Notes under the pieces: model-generated
Databases searched by the model: none
The model's input: the letters and a program-made list of their open reading frames with translations, nothing else
What the model was told of the DNA's origin: nothing
Program-made: the position numbers and the translations under genes
Shown: positions 17,148-25,829 of the stretch, piece after piece
How positions within the stretch are numbered: the first letter of the stretch is position 1
How the letters are laid out: every line of letters begins with the position of its first letter
Assembly (NCBI GenBank): GCA_002401885.1
Contig: NVUL01000059.1
Location: 1-34,553 of the forward strand
DNA: 34,553 nucleotides
Reading direction: 5' to 3'
DNA from: SAR86 cluster bacterium
GTDB lineage: Bacteria; Pseudomonadota; Gammaproteobacteria; Pseudomonadales; Pseudohongiellaceae

Positions 17148-17283
17148 GTTACTGGTGATAGCTCGGCAATGGCGGTGGGCTGGCTTCTATGTATTTCTAT
17201 CGCCCAATGCTTCTTTATTTCTTCAGCTGCAGACTATTTAAATCTATTCAACTGAAAACTTGGGTTTTCGAGGCGAAGACAGC

Positions 17284-19569
17284 ATGGAATCATACCGCAC
17301 TACTTTCACGGTTCGTCGACTCTGGGCACTGTTGATTGTGAGCATGGTCATCATGTTTTCGATCTTGCTCTATTTTGGGAACAAGATTTATCAGGAGGCC
17401 CCGCCTATTCCGGATCGCGTAGTCTCTGAATCCGGGACGCTATTATTCACCCTTGAAGATATCAATGTCGGACAAAATGTTTGGCAATCGACAGGAGGGA
17501 TGCAGCAGGGGTCCATCTGGGGTCATGGCAGTTATCTTGCCCCTGACTGGAGCGCCGACTGGTTACATAGAGAGGCAGAATCATTGCTAGCGATGATTGC
17601 CGAGCGCGATGGCGGTCAGTCCTCTGTCTCCGAGGAGGTGCGACTAGAACAGCACAAAGTCACGTTGCGCGTGGAGATGCGAGAGAACAGGTTCGATCCA
17701 ACTTCCGGCACATTGACTGTTAGTGATGAAAGAGCGGCTGCAATCGGTAGCGTCGCAGTCCATTACAGGAATCTCTATCAGGTGGAAGGCGCGGATGCCG
17801 TCGAACTTCGTCGTGAATACGCATTTCCCCTCCATTCGGCATTAGATGATAGTGAGGCCCATGCGCTGACGGCATTCTATTTCTGGACGGCGTGGGCTGC
17901 CGTCACCAATAGGCCCGACGATAGCATTAGCTATACAAGCAATTGGCCCCACGATCCATTGGTTGGAAACACGCCTCCTGCATCACTCTATATGTGGAGT
18001 TTCATTTCAATATTTCTTCTCCTTGCGGGCATCGGTGGCTTGGTCTGGTATTACGCGCGGCAGTGGGATATCTGGCGTGATGATATGGAGCCGATCGAAG
18101 GTTTTGCGCAGGTCGATGCCTTGGCACTTATTCATAACACACCTTCCATGAAGGCAACGGCAAAATATTTCTGGCTGGTAACTGCGCTGTTTGTCGCGCA
18201 GATGTTGCTGGGCATTGTCACCGCACACTATGCCGTCGAAGGTCAGGGGCTTTACGGATTGCCCCTGGTAGATTATCTGCCGTATTCCATTACCCGAACC
18301 TGGCACACACAGCTCTCTGTCTTGTGGATCGCTACCGCATGGCTTGCTACCGGCCTCTATGTGGCGCCACTTCTCTCGGGACATGAACCCAAGTTTCAAC
18401 GCTTGGGTGTTAACTTCTTATTCGTTAGCTTGCTGGTCATCGTGATTGGTTCTTTTGCGGGTCAGTGGCTGGCAGTCCATGGTTTCATCGACGATATGCA
18501 AATCAACTTCTGGTTCGGTCATCAGGGCTATGAGTATGTCGACCTAGGGAGGTTCTGGCAGATATATCTTTTCATTGGTCTATTGCTTTGGGTAGCGTTG
18601 GTGTTGCGTGCAATCTGGCCGGTTCTGAGAGATGAGGCTAGCGGTTCTCTGGCCTTTCTAGTTGTTGTCTCAACGGCGTCCATAGGCTTGCTCTACGGTG
18701 CGGGTCTGATGTGGGGTCAGAACACGCATATCAGCATCATGGAGTATTGGCGCTGGTGGGTTGTGCATCTGTGGGTTGAGGGAATATTCGAGGTCTTTGC
18801 GACAGCGATAATTGCAACGCTATTCGTCCGTATGGGGCTGCTGCGGGCCTCTGTCGCCACGGTGTCTGTGCTCTTCGCCACTATTATCTTCCTAACAGGC
18901 GGCGTGCTAGGCACCTTCCATCACCTCTACTTCAGCGGCACGCCGGTATCGGTGCTCGCGTTAGGTGCTACGTTTTCTGCTCTGGAGGTAGTGCCGTTGA
19001 TGGTGGTCGGTTTCGAAGCATACAGTAGAGCCAAGGTCGAAAAACAATCCCTGTGGGAAGAGGCCTATCACTGGCCGTTCATGTTTTTCTCCGCCGTGTT
19101 AATTTGGAATATGATCGGAGCTGGATTGTTCGGATTTCTAATCAATCCGCCTATTGCTTTGTATTACATGCAAGGTCTCAATACCACAGCAAACCATGGC
19201 CACGCTGCTCTTTTCGGTGTATATGGAATGTTAGGTATCGGCCTGATGTTATTTTGCATGCGCGGACTAACAGAGTTTAAAAACTGGAATCAGAAGTGCC
19301 TTAAGGTTAGCTTCTGGAGCCTTAATATTGGGCTGGCGATGATGACGTTTCTCTCTCTGCTGCCTCAAGGTCTCTGGCAAACCTATGCCAGCATAAACGA
19401 ATACTATGCGCTCGCTAGATCGGAAGAGTTTATGCACAGTGCCTTGATGGAGGGGTTGGTATGGGCGCGTGTTCCAGGGGATATAGTGTTTGCAGTCGGA
19501 GTTTTTGCATTAGCGCTGTTTGTGTTTCGGGCGTTTGTGCCTTCTGGCTCGGTACGAAGATCGCAGTAA
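17284..19569 (+). CDS. norZ: Quinol-dependent nitric oxide reductase (qNOR)
   Basis: A 761-aa single-subunit NO reductase of the haem-copper oxidase superfamily; it reduces 2 NO to N2O with electrons from quinol at the inner membrane. The N-terminal TM and periplasmic extension (VGQNVWQSTGGMQQGSIWGHGSYLAPDW) are diagnostic of qNOR. The NorB-like core of about 12 helices follows. It has HLWVEGIFE (H495, a FeB ligand, with E499 nearby), GTFHHLYFSG (H546, H547, FeB ligands) and NHGHAALFG (H638, H640, haem ligands). The length fits the family. The frame extends to a TTG at 17260, but ATG 17284 has GAGG at 17270-17273 and gives the usual N-terminus. It is monocistronic between a perfect FNR/DNR box and a strong terminator. 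No other denitrification gene is nearby, so NO detoxification is the likely role. Confidence 0.95.
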   Translation: MESYRTTFTVRRLWALLIVSMVIMFSILLYFGNKIYQEAPPIPDRVVSESGTLLFTLEDINVGQNVWQSTGGMQQGSIWGHGSYLAPDWSADWLHREAESLLAMIAERDGGQSSVSEEVRLEQHKVTLRVEMRENRFDPTSGTLTVSDERAAAIGSVAVHYRNLYQVEGADAVELRREYAFPLHSALDDSEAHALTAFYFWTAWAAVTNRPDDSISYTSNWPHDPLVGNTPPASLYMWSFISIFLLLAGIGGLVWYYARQWDIWRDDMEPIEGFAQVDALALIHNTPSMKATAKYFWLVTALFVAQMLLGIVTAHYAVEGQGLYGLPLVDYLPYSITRTWHTQLSVLWIATAWLATGLYVAPLLSGHEPKFQRLGVNFLFVSLLVIVIGSFAGQWLAVHGFIDDMQINFWFGHQGYEYVDLGRFWQIYLFIGLLLWVALVLRAIWPVLRDEASGSLAFLVVVSTASIGLLYGAGLMWGQNTHISIMEYWRWWVVHLWVEGIFEVFATAIIATLFVRMGLLRASVATVSVLFATIIFLTGGVLGTFHHLYFSGTPVSVLALGATFSALEVVPLMVVGFEAYSRAKVEKQSLWEEAYHWPFMFFSAVLIWNMIGAGLFGFLINPPIALYYMQGLNTTANHGHAALFGVYGMLGIGLMLFCMRGLTEFKNWNQKCLKVSFWSLNIGLAMMTFLSLLPQGLWQTYASINEYYALARSEEFMHSALMEGLVWARVPGDIVFAVGVFALALFVFRAFVPSGSVRRSQ

Positions 19570-19589
19570 ACTGGAGAGCTTTGAGCTAA

Positions 19590-19619
19590 GGCCGGGTTGA
19601 TCTATCAATCCGGCCTTTT
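19590..19619 (+). terminator. Rho-independent terminator after qNOR
   Basis: GGCCGGGTTGA (19590-19600) pairs with TCAATCCGGCC (19605-19615) with one G-T wobble, followed by TTTT. It lies 20 bp after the stop codon. Confidence 0.9.
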
Positions 19620-19761
19620 CTACGGAAGCGTGGCAGGTTCAGGTGCGGCTAGCTCTGGTCGTGCCAAGATAGGAAATCAACGAGCTGAGTGGTAGATATT
19701 TGAGGTGAGAGAGTTCAGTAAGCACTGTATTTAATCTCTGTCCCAGTTAAAATGAACTTCA

Positions 19762-21921
19762 GTGAAGAACCGTCCCTCGGAGCGTACAGTGCAATATTCA
19801 ATAATAATATCAATGGTTTTGCTGTTAGTAATAGGTGTTCCAGCAACAGCACAGGAAACCACCGAAGACGAATCCACAGTTACCTACCCAGCCTCTTTCT
19901 TCGCGCAATACGGTCCGGTGTCAGTCAATGACATGCTGAATGTTATACCCGGCATCGGTCTGGCGCTTGAGAGTAATGAAGTTCAAAGCTTCAATGGAGC
20001 GAATCGCGGTCTCGGTGCTAGCGAACAGATACTGATCAATGGTAAACGCATGGCTGGCAAGGCGAACGAGGCCAGCAGTCAGCTTGATAGGATTTCGGCA
20101 GACCAAGTGCAGTACATCGAAATAATACGCGGCACTTCGGGTGATCTGGATGTGCGTAATACTGGACAGCTAGTTAACATTGTATTGTTCGAGTCACAAT
20201 CCAGTTCCAGCATATCTACCGAACTCGGCGCGACGCATTTTCAAGACGGCAATGTCGAACCAATTGGTACGTTTTCATTCAGTGGTCAAACCGGGCAGTT
20301 CGATTATCTGCTGAGCGCTCAAGTCGCATCGGACTATGAGGCGCTAGAAAGTTATGAGATCAGTGTGTTGCCCCCGGGACTTGGTTTAAATGATGTGCGT
20401 GAGTTCGAGCGCACGCGGGATCAGACTACCTACACCTTGAATTCGAATATCTCTTATCAGTTCTCACCTGCAGATAGAATTGCCTTTAACGCTCTTTACC
20501 GTGAAAACGATCCGCCCTCGAACCTGCTCAGGACTATTACCAATTTTCAGAACTCGCCGCCAACGCTATCGACAGAGCGTGAGGATATTCCCGCAACGTC
20601 GGATAACTGGGAGTTCGGCGGAGACTATGAACACAATTTTGATAACGGCGGGAAATATAAAATTCTCTTCATCGTGAACGAGAGAAACAACGCAATTACC
20701 CGCGAACGATTCTTTTCTCCAATTCTTGGTGGTGCGGAAACTAAGAACCTCTTCCTTGATACCAGCAGCCGCGAACGTGAGCGCATAGTCCGCACATCCT
20801 ATGCATGGAATCTCGTCGAGAATCAGAATTTGGAGATTGGTTTAGAGCGGGCGCAAACCATTCTAGATTCATCTTTGAAGATTGGCTTAGGCATTCCTGG
20901 GACTCCCTCAGTCGATCACGGCGGCCTAACACCTATTTCCATACCCAATGCTGTTTCTACTGTAGAGGAGATTCGCTACGAAGGATTCGCTGTGCACAAC
21001 TGGCAGATCAATCAGCGAATGTCTTTAGAAAGTAGTCTGCTCTATGAAGATTCAGAGATCTCGCAATCTGGTGATGTGAATAAGAGTCGAAGCTTTGACT
21101 TCCTAAAACCCAAAGTCGATTTCAGATTCAATATGAGCAGCAGCTTTCAGCTACGCATGTCTGCTGAACTGGATGTGTCGCAGTTGAGATTCTCAGACTT
21201 CTCGGCGGCGACCAATGACAGAGATGAGGACCAGGATACTATCGCCGGAAATCCCGAACTAGAGCAGGAAGAGGTCTGGCGTTACAACGTCAATCTCGAT
21301 TATCGACTGCCTAACGATGGCGGTGTATTGAATTCCAGACTGTTCTACTACGATGTTGGCAATTCGATCGACCGTATCGATGTTTCAACAAGCCCAACCA
21401 ATCTCGCGACAACCAACGGCAATGTGGGTGACGGCACAGTATATGGCCTCAACCTCAACGCCAGCATCCGCTTGGGTTTTCTGAATCTCCCGCAGGCTGT
21501 AGTTACCGCAGGCCTATTGGTGCAAGATTCAAAAATATTTGCTCCGCTAATTGGCAAGAACAGAAAGGTCGTGCCCTTCGACAGAGGAAATTTTCGCCTA
21601 GGTTTTCGTCACGACGTGCCATCACAAAACTTCAACTACGGTTTTAACTACCGAGATGGCAATGATGGCAATCGGCCCTTCTATGATATAGACAACGTTA
21701 TTTACATTGGCTCAAACAGCAATCTAAGTCTGTTTGCGGAGAAAGTAGGCTTCGGAGGATTTACCTATCGTATCGAGGCGGACAATCTCTTGGATCATGA
21801 CAGCTGTCGGGAAAGAAGGCGCTTCAATGGCTATCTGCGCGATGGGGATATCAGAGAGATCGAACGCTTCTGCACCACTAACGGCGTTCGCTTTACGTTC
21901 AAGGTTCGAGCTACATTCTAG
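19762..21921 (+). CDS. TonB-dependent receptor-like outer-membrane barrel
   Basis: A 719-aa outer-membrane protein. The signal peptide ends near residue 31 (GVPATAQ). A TonB plug domain follows (about 45-145) with VNDMLNVIPGIG, QILINGKRMAGK and YIEIIRGTSGDLDVRNTGQLVNIVL. The barrel of aromatic-rich strands ends in FTFKVRATF. The plug lacks the usual GTLYG motif and has the short plug-and-barrel form seen in sphingomonad and gammaproteobacterial receptors of unknown ligand. The start is uncertain. GTG 19762 gives a positively charged signal-peptide N-terminus but has no clear ribosome site. GTG 19789 has GGAG at 19779-19782 but loses those charges. It stands alone, after the qNOR terminator and before a nitroreductase, with no partner transporter adjacent. 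Confidence 0.82.
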   Translation: MKNRPSERTVQYSIIISMVLLLVIGVPATAQETTEDESTVTYPASFFAQYGPVSVNDMLNVIPGIGLALESNEVQSFNGANRGLGASEQILINGKRMAGKANEASSQLDRISADQVQYIEIIRGTSGDLDVRNTGQLVNIVLFESQSSSSISTELGATHFQDGNVEPIGTFSFSGQTGQFDYLLSAQVASDYEALESYEISVLPPGLGLNDVREFERTRDQTTYTLNSNISYQFSPADRIAFNALYRENDPPSNLLRTITNFQNSPPTLSTEREDIPATSDNWEFGGDYEHNFDNGGKYKILFIVNERNNAITRERFFSPILGGAETKNLFLDTSSRERERIVRTSYAWNLVENQNLEIGLERAQTILDSSLKIGLGIPGTPSVDHGGLTPISIPNAVSTVEEIRYEGFAVHNWQINQRMSLESSLLYEDSEISQSGDVNKSRSFDFLKPKVDFRFNMSSSFQLRMSAELDVSQLRFSDFSAATNDRDEDQDTIAGNPELEQEEVWRYNVNLDYRLPNDGGVLNSRLFYYDVGNSIDRIDVSTSPTNLATTNGNVGDGTVYGLNLNASIRLGFLNLPQAVVTAGLLVQDSKIFAPLIGKNRKVVPFDRGNFRLGFRHDVPSQNFNYGFNYRDGNDGNRPFYDIDNVIYIGSNSNLSLFAEKVGFGGFTYRIEADNLLDHDSCRERRRFNGYLRDGDIREIERFCTTNGVRFTFKVRATF

Positions 21922-22050
21922 GATTAGTTCCTTGGTTTGTAGTTTCTGCCTAATAATCTATTCTTAAATAGTTTCCATTTCCTTAATCCTAGGCATAATA
22001 GGCAGCGCCGCCGCTTGGCGGAGCGATTTATAGGGAAAGGAGTAGGAAGC

Positions 22051-22725
22051 TTGGAATTTGAAACACTAGTACAGACTAGACGTAGCGTGCGCGGTTATCA
22101 AGATAAGCCCGTAGCACGAGAGGTCATCGAAGAAATAATCCAAGTCGCAAAGGGGGCACCGTCCTCCATGAACACCCAGCCTTGGAACCTGTACGTCGTC
22201 ACCGGTGAGCCGCTGGATAGAATCCGTAAAGGCAACACGGAAAACATGGTGGCAGGGATAAAGCCACAGCGCGATTTTCCCACTAAAGAAGCCTACGAGG
22301 GCATTCACCGCCAACGGCAGATCGAGATCGCCGTACAACTGTTCGAAGCGATGGGTATAGAGCGCGACGACAAGGAGAAGCGCACGGATTGGGTGATGCG
22401 TGGCTTTCGCCAGTTCGATGCGCCGGTCTCTATAGTGCTTACCTACGACAAGGTTCTAGAGCCTGCTGCGATTGCGCAGTTTGACCTAGGTGCGATCTCC
22501 TACGGTATCTGTCTCGCTGCATGGGAGAGAGGTTTGGGAACGGTCATCAACGGCCAAGGAGTGATGCAAACGCCGGTTGTTAGAGAGCATGCTGGAATTC
22601 CCGATGATCAGAGTATTCTTACCTGTATAGCCATGGGCTATCCAAATGATGAATTCTCGGCGAATAGCGTCAAGTCGCGCCGGGCTGAGACCGAGGACTT
22701 TGCTAATTTTGTTGGCTTTGACTAA
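22051..22725 (+). CDS. Nitroreductase family FMN oxidoreductase
   Basis: A 224-aa FMN-dependent NAD(P)H oxidoreductase of the nitroreductase superfamily. Near the N-terminus is TRRSVRGYQDKPV, whose basic residues bind the FMN phosphate. PSSMNTQPWNLYVVTG and the GLGTVINGQGV loop follow. Members reduce nitroaromatics, quinones or enones in the cytoplasm, usually as homodimers. The frame extends to TTG 22015, but TTG 22051 is preceded by AAAGGAG (22036-22042) and gives the usual N-terminus directly before the RRSVR motif, so I prefer it. A non-ATG start suggests modest expression. No regulator is adjacent. The natural substrate is unknown. Confidence 0.9.
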   Translation: MEFETLVQTRRSVRGYQDKPVAREVIEEIIQVAKGAPSSMNTQPWNLYVVTGEPLDRIRKGNTENMVAGIKPQRDFPTKEAYEGIHRQRQIEIAVQLFEAMGIERDDKEKRTDWVMRGFRQFDAPVSIVLTYDKVLEPAAIAQFDLGAISYGICLAAWERGLGTVINGQGVMQTPVVREHAGIPDDQSILTCIAMGYPNDEFSANSVKSRRAETEDFANFVGFD

Positions 22726-22814
22726 CACTTGATCTGCTGAGTTCACGTGCTTGCAATGCCATTTATCTCAAGTTTGTTCTAGCTTACCTAATCCCAGTGC
22801 TGTAAAAAGACGCC

Positions 22815-23672
22815 ATGAAAATCCCTAAACGAATCCAGCCTCTCATAGAAGAAGGTCTAATTGATGACGTCATCAGCAGGCTGATGAGCGGTAAAGAGGC
22901 CGATGTCTATGTGGTCCGCTGCAATTCCGAAATCCGCTGCGCCAAGGTCTACAAGGAAGCAGCCAAACGCGGCTTCAAGCAGGCGGTGCTCTATCGAGAA
23001 GGTCGAAAGTCACGTAATAGCCGACGCAGCCGTGCGATGGACAAAGGCTCCAAGTTTGGCCGCGAGCAGCAGGAGAAGACTTGGCACAATGCCGAAGTAG
23101 ATGCGCTGCGTAAACTCGCCGCTGCTGGTGTACGGGTTCCAGAGCCCTATACCTGTATCGACGGCGTCTTGATAATGGAGCTGGTTACCGACAGTGAGGG
23201 TCTCGTGGCGCCTCGTCTTAGCGACGTGGCTATGTCTGCCGAGGAGGCCCGGCAAGGCCATGCCGCAGTCATGCGTTTTGTGGTGCAGATGCTTTGTGCA
23301 GGCTTAGTACATGGTGACTTATCCGAATTTAATATACTGGTAGATGAGAATGGGCCAGTGATTATCGACCTGCCGCAGGCGGTGGATGCCGCAGCAAATA
23401 ATAACGCCGAGTCCATGCTGGAGCGTGACGTGAATAAGATAAGCAGCTACTACGGCCAATTCGCGCCGGAGTTGTTGCAGACCGGATACGCCAAGGAAAT
23501 CTGGAAACTGTACGAAGATGGCGACTTGCGGGCAGATACTGAGCTTACCGGGCTTTTTGCCGAGAACACGCAGGCCGCTGATGTGGATGCTATGTTGAAG
23601 ATAATAGAGTCAGCCATCGAAGAAGAGAAGGATCGGCAGGAGCGGAAGCTTGAGGCGGAAAATCAGCCTTAG
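22815..23672 (+). CDS. RIO1-family serine protein kinase (PA4780-like)
   Basis: A 285-aa cytoplasmic atypical protein kinase. SGKEADVYVV (25-34) is the RIO-type phosphate loop and K44 in AKVYK the ATP lysine. HGDLSEFNIL (166-175) is the catalytic loop with D168 and N173. IIDLPQAVD (183-191) carries the metal-binding D185. The basic stretch 64-84 (GRKSRNSRRSRAMDKGSKFGR) is the flexible loop typical of RIO1 proteins. The C-terminus is charged and probably helical (EEEKDRQERKLEAE). Bacterial members are common in gammaproteobacteria and are poorly characterised; a role in ribosome or stress physiology is suggested by the eukaryotic family only. I see no clear ribosome-binding site before the ATG, but the coding evidence is strong. 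Confidence 0.92.
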   Translation: MKIPKRIQPLIEEGLIDDVISRLMSGKEADVYVVRCNSEIRCAKVYKEAAKRGFKQAVLYREGRKSRNSRRSRAMDKGSKFGREQQEKTWHNAEVDALRKLAAAGVRVPEPYTCIDGVLIMELVTDSEGLVAPRLSDVAMSAEEARQGHAAVMRFVVQMLCAGLVHGDLSEFNILVDENGPVIIDLPQAVDAAANNNAESMLERDVNKISSYYGQFAPELLQTGYAKEIWKLYEDGDLRADTELTGLFAENTQAADVDAMLKIIESAIEEEKDRQERKLEAENQP

Positions 23673-23723
23673 CGCGTAGGCGAATTGGCCCAAGGGGTTT
23701 GATATTGGATAGGAAATTCCGAG

Positions 23724-23788
23724 ATCAAAGGACTCCCTCCCCTTTGATATCCCTACTGCTGTCGAAGAGCAGACTCTCCGGCAGCAGT
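23724..23788 (+). other. Two adjacent hairpins downstream of the RIO1 kinase gene
   Basis: ATCAAAGG (23724-23731) pairs with CCTTTGAT (23741-23748). Just after it, ACTGCTG (23755-23761) pairs with CAGCAGT (23782-23788), with a smaller AGAG/CTCT stem inside. Neither is followed by a T-run, so a plain terminator is doubtful. They could be mRNA 3'-end structures or a leader element of the next gene. The rest of 23673-23864 shows nothing else. Confidence 0.45.
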
Positions 23789-23864
23789 AACTAGATCGTG
23801 ATGGACTTCGCGCAGGGTAACTTCTATTCTTTGTTCCTCTTGCTATACCACTGAGGAACGTCAC

Positions 23865-24878
23865 ATGAATTTGTCCAGATTCAGCGTCTTTATCCTAATG
23901 ATCTCTTTCCCACTTGGCTTTGCTTTTGCAGCTTCTGCAGACTGCGATTCGAATGGTGATACACAGTTTATCTGTGGGCCGGTGAGCCCCGAAGATCTTA
24001 TGCCCATTGCTGGCACACCTTGGGTTATCGTTTCCAGCATGGAGGATGAAGGCTATCTATCAGTCGCACATTCCGAAAATTACAGCACCGCTGTCGTTTT
24101 CCCCTCTGCGGCAGCCACAATTGAACACGATTCTGAAACTTACCCTGATTGTCCGAACCCGCCTGGCAACCTGTTCAGACCCCATGGCTTGAGCTTGGCT
24201 GTAGGTAGCGACGGCAGTCATACCTTGTATGTCGTAGCACACGGAGAGCGCGAATCAGTGGAGATCTTCGATGTGGACAGTACGGCAGTCGTACCAAAGC
24301 TGACCTGGGTTGGATGTGTTATCGCGCCAGCGGGTGTTGGTCTTAATTCTGTTGCGGCGCTACCTGATGGTGGCTTCACCGCGACGAACTTTAATATAGC
24401 GGCTGGAAACCTTTGGGAGTGGCACACGGCAAATGGCTGGATAGAAGTGCCAGGCAGTCAGATGCCTGGCCCTAATGGGTTGGTAATATCCACGGATGGC
24501 CGCTGGTATTACATTGGTGGTTGGGCTGAAAAATCTCTCGTTCGATTATCGCGGGGTCAAACGCCGGTGATAAGGGAAAGCGTTGAGGTGGGCTTCCATG
24601 TCGACAATGTCCGTTGGGCAGCCGATGGATCTTTGCTAGCCGCTGGTCAGTATTCAGAAACCATGGCAGCTGTTGGCGGTTGTCTCAGTGGTGCAGGATG
24701 CGCTGGCGTATCAACACGAGTTGCCAGAATCGAAACAGATACCTTAACGGTGCAACAACTTCTAGACTATCCCTCGGATGATATTCTTATTCTTGGAACC
24801 GTCGCCATCGAGGTTGGCGAAGAGATTTGGGTTGGGGCGATTGCCGGGGGCAATAAAATCGGCCGGTTTCCTTTATGA
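23865..24878 (+). CDS. Secreted paraoxonase/SMP-30-like beta-propeller
   Basis: A 337-aa exported protein with a Sec signal peptide (about 1-25, ending AFAASA) and a six-bladed beta-propeller pattern. It has RPHGLSL, TLYVVAHG, LNSVAALPDGGFTATNF, MPGPNGLVISTDGRWYYIG and HVDNVRWAADGSLLAAGQ. The spacing of the His, Asn and Asp residues in these blades resembles the calcium-site ligands of the SMP-30/gluconolactonase and paraoxonase families, which hydrolyse lactones and esters. ATG 23865 has GAGGA at 23853-23857. Several cysteines (CDSNGD, FICGP, CLSGAGC) suggest disulfides. It is one of three propeller genes within 7 kb. The general fold is fairly sure; lactonase activity is inferred. Confidence 0.75.
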   Translation: MNLSRFSVFILMISFPLGFAFAASADCDSNGDTQFICGPVSPEDLMPIAGTPWVIVSSMEDEGYLSVAHSENYSTAVVFPSAAATIEHDSETYPDCPNPPGNLFRPHGLSLAVGSDGSHTLYVVAHGERESVEIFDVDSTAVVPKLTWVGCVIAPAGVGLNSVAALPDGGFTATNFNIAAGNLWEWHTANGWIEVPGSQMPGPNGLVISTDGRWYYIGGWAEKSLVRLSRGQTPVIRESVEVGFHVDNVRWAADGSLLAAGQYSETMAAVGGCLSGAGCAGVSTRVARIETDTLTVQQLLDYPSDDILILGTVAIEVGEEIWVGAIAGGNKIGRFPL

Positions 24879-24879
24879 A

Positions 24880-24900
24880 CCGCCAATAGCGGACACTTTT
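24880..24900 (+). terminator. Weak hairpin/T-tract after the propeller gene
   Basis: CCGC-caata-GCGG (24880-24892) followed by ACACTTTT. The stem is only four pairs, so this is a marginal terminator. The remaining bases to 24944 hold no gene. Confidence 0.3.
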
Positions 24901-24944
24901 AATAGGTGGTTGTGAAGTAGGGGACGGTGAATCTTCGTTTCAAT

Positions 24945-25742
24945 TTAGTCGTAGAACGCGGGCGCCAAATTTAAGCTTTCGGCGAGTTGCTTGCTGTGCT
25001 CGATCCAGAAGGTAGCTCCGCTCGTCACCAACAGTTCCTCTATTTTATCCATTGAGTTCAATGTTTCCTCGACGTTAGTATTGAACCCAGGTACGCGCCG
25101 CAAGGTTCTGCTTGCCTCGAAGTGATACAAATCGCCTGACAAAATGAGTGGGCCATAGTTGCTGAGGTCCAAATATAAGACTTGATGTCCCGGTGTATGT
25201 CCTGGGGCGGAGATGATCCTAACGCTACCGTCGCCAAAAACATCGTAATCGCCATTCAGGCTACGTCGATTCGTATTTCTAAGCGCATTATAAAGCTCCG
25301 CTCGAAACACCGGGTTATCTTCCGGATGCTCGAATGCCGCTACAGCTTCAGTCTCTTGAATAAGCAGCGTGGAATCGGTGAAGGCGTTGGCGGCACCGAC
25401 ATGGTCGTAGTGCATGTGAGAGAAAGCGACTAGGTCGATATCAGAAGGTTCAATATTGATGTCTGCCAGTTGGTCGAGAAAGGATTTCTCGTAGCGTGAA
25501 TTTCCGCTGGTCTGCCCAACATCGGCCAGTGGCAAGCCTGCATCCCATACCATGAGGTGTTCGTCATGCTGAATCAGGTAGCAAGGCACGAATAATTCGC
25601 GCACGGCCGTTTCTTTATTGCTTAGTCCGAATGCACTGACATCGGAAAAGATTAGTTGGCCGCAATCAAATACAGTGAGTTTCAAGTCGGCTTGAACGCT
25701 ACTTGAGGCGAGTAATATTAACACTGACAAAATTCTACGCAT
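24945..25742 (-). CDS. Exported metallo-beta-lactamase-fold hydrolase, N-acyl-homoserine-lactonase-like
   Basis: A 265-aa protein with a Sec signal peptide (cleavage after SSSVQA, residue 18). It carries the full metal-binding set of the fold: HMHYDH (H109, H111, D113, H114), APGHTPGHQ, SGDLYHFEA and the late WIEHS histidine. The overall pattern (VPCYLIQHDEHLMVWDAGLP, then SHMHYDHVGAAN) resembles AiiA/AttM-type N-acyl-homoserine lactonases, which open lactone rings with two zinc ions. Known quorum-quenching members are mostly cytoplasmic, so periplasmic placement is unusual; other lactone or ester substrates are equally possible. AAGGA (plus-strand 25748-25752) lies five bases before the ATG. 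It follows the amidohydrolase gene on the same strand by 87 bp and may be co-transcribed. Confidence 0.85.
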   Translation of the reverse strand: MRRILSVLILLASSSVQADLKLTVFDCGQLIFSDVSAFGLSNKETAVRELFVPCYLIQHDEHLMVWDAGLPLADVGQTSGNSRYEKSFLDQLADINIEPSDIDLVAFSHMHYDHVGAANAFTDSTLLIQETEAVAAFEHPEDNPVFRAELYNALRNTNRRSLNGDYDVFGDGSVRIISAPGHTPGHQVLYLDLSNYGPLILSGDLYHFEASRTLRRVPGFNTNVEETLNSMDKIEELLVTSGATFWIEHSKQLAESLNLAPAFYD

Positions 25743-25829
25743 GAAAATCCTTATTCCAAATACTGGATGTTAGAAATAGTGAAATTGAGGTGTCAGGAAA
25801 ATACTGTAGTGAATTTTCGCTGTTCCTCT

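Noticed and set aside
24905..24935. GGGGACGGTGAATC after the propeller gene as another copy of the palindromic repeat
   Set aside because: It shares only the GGGG run; there is no second arm and the following bases do not match.
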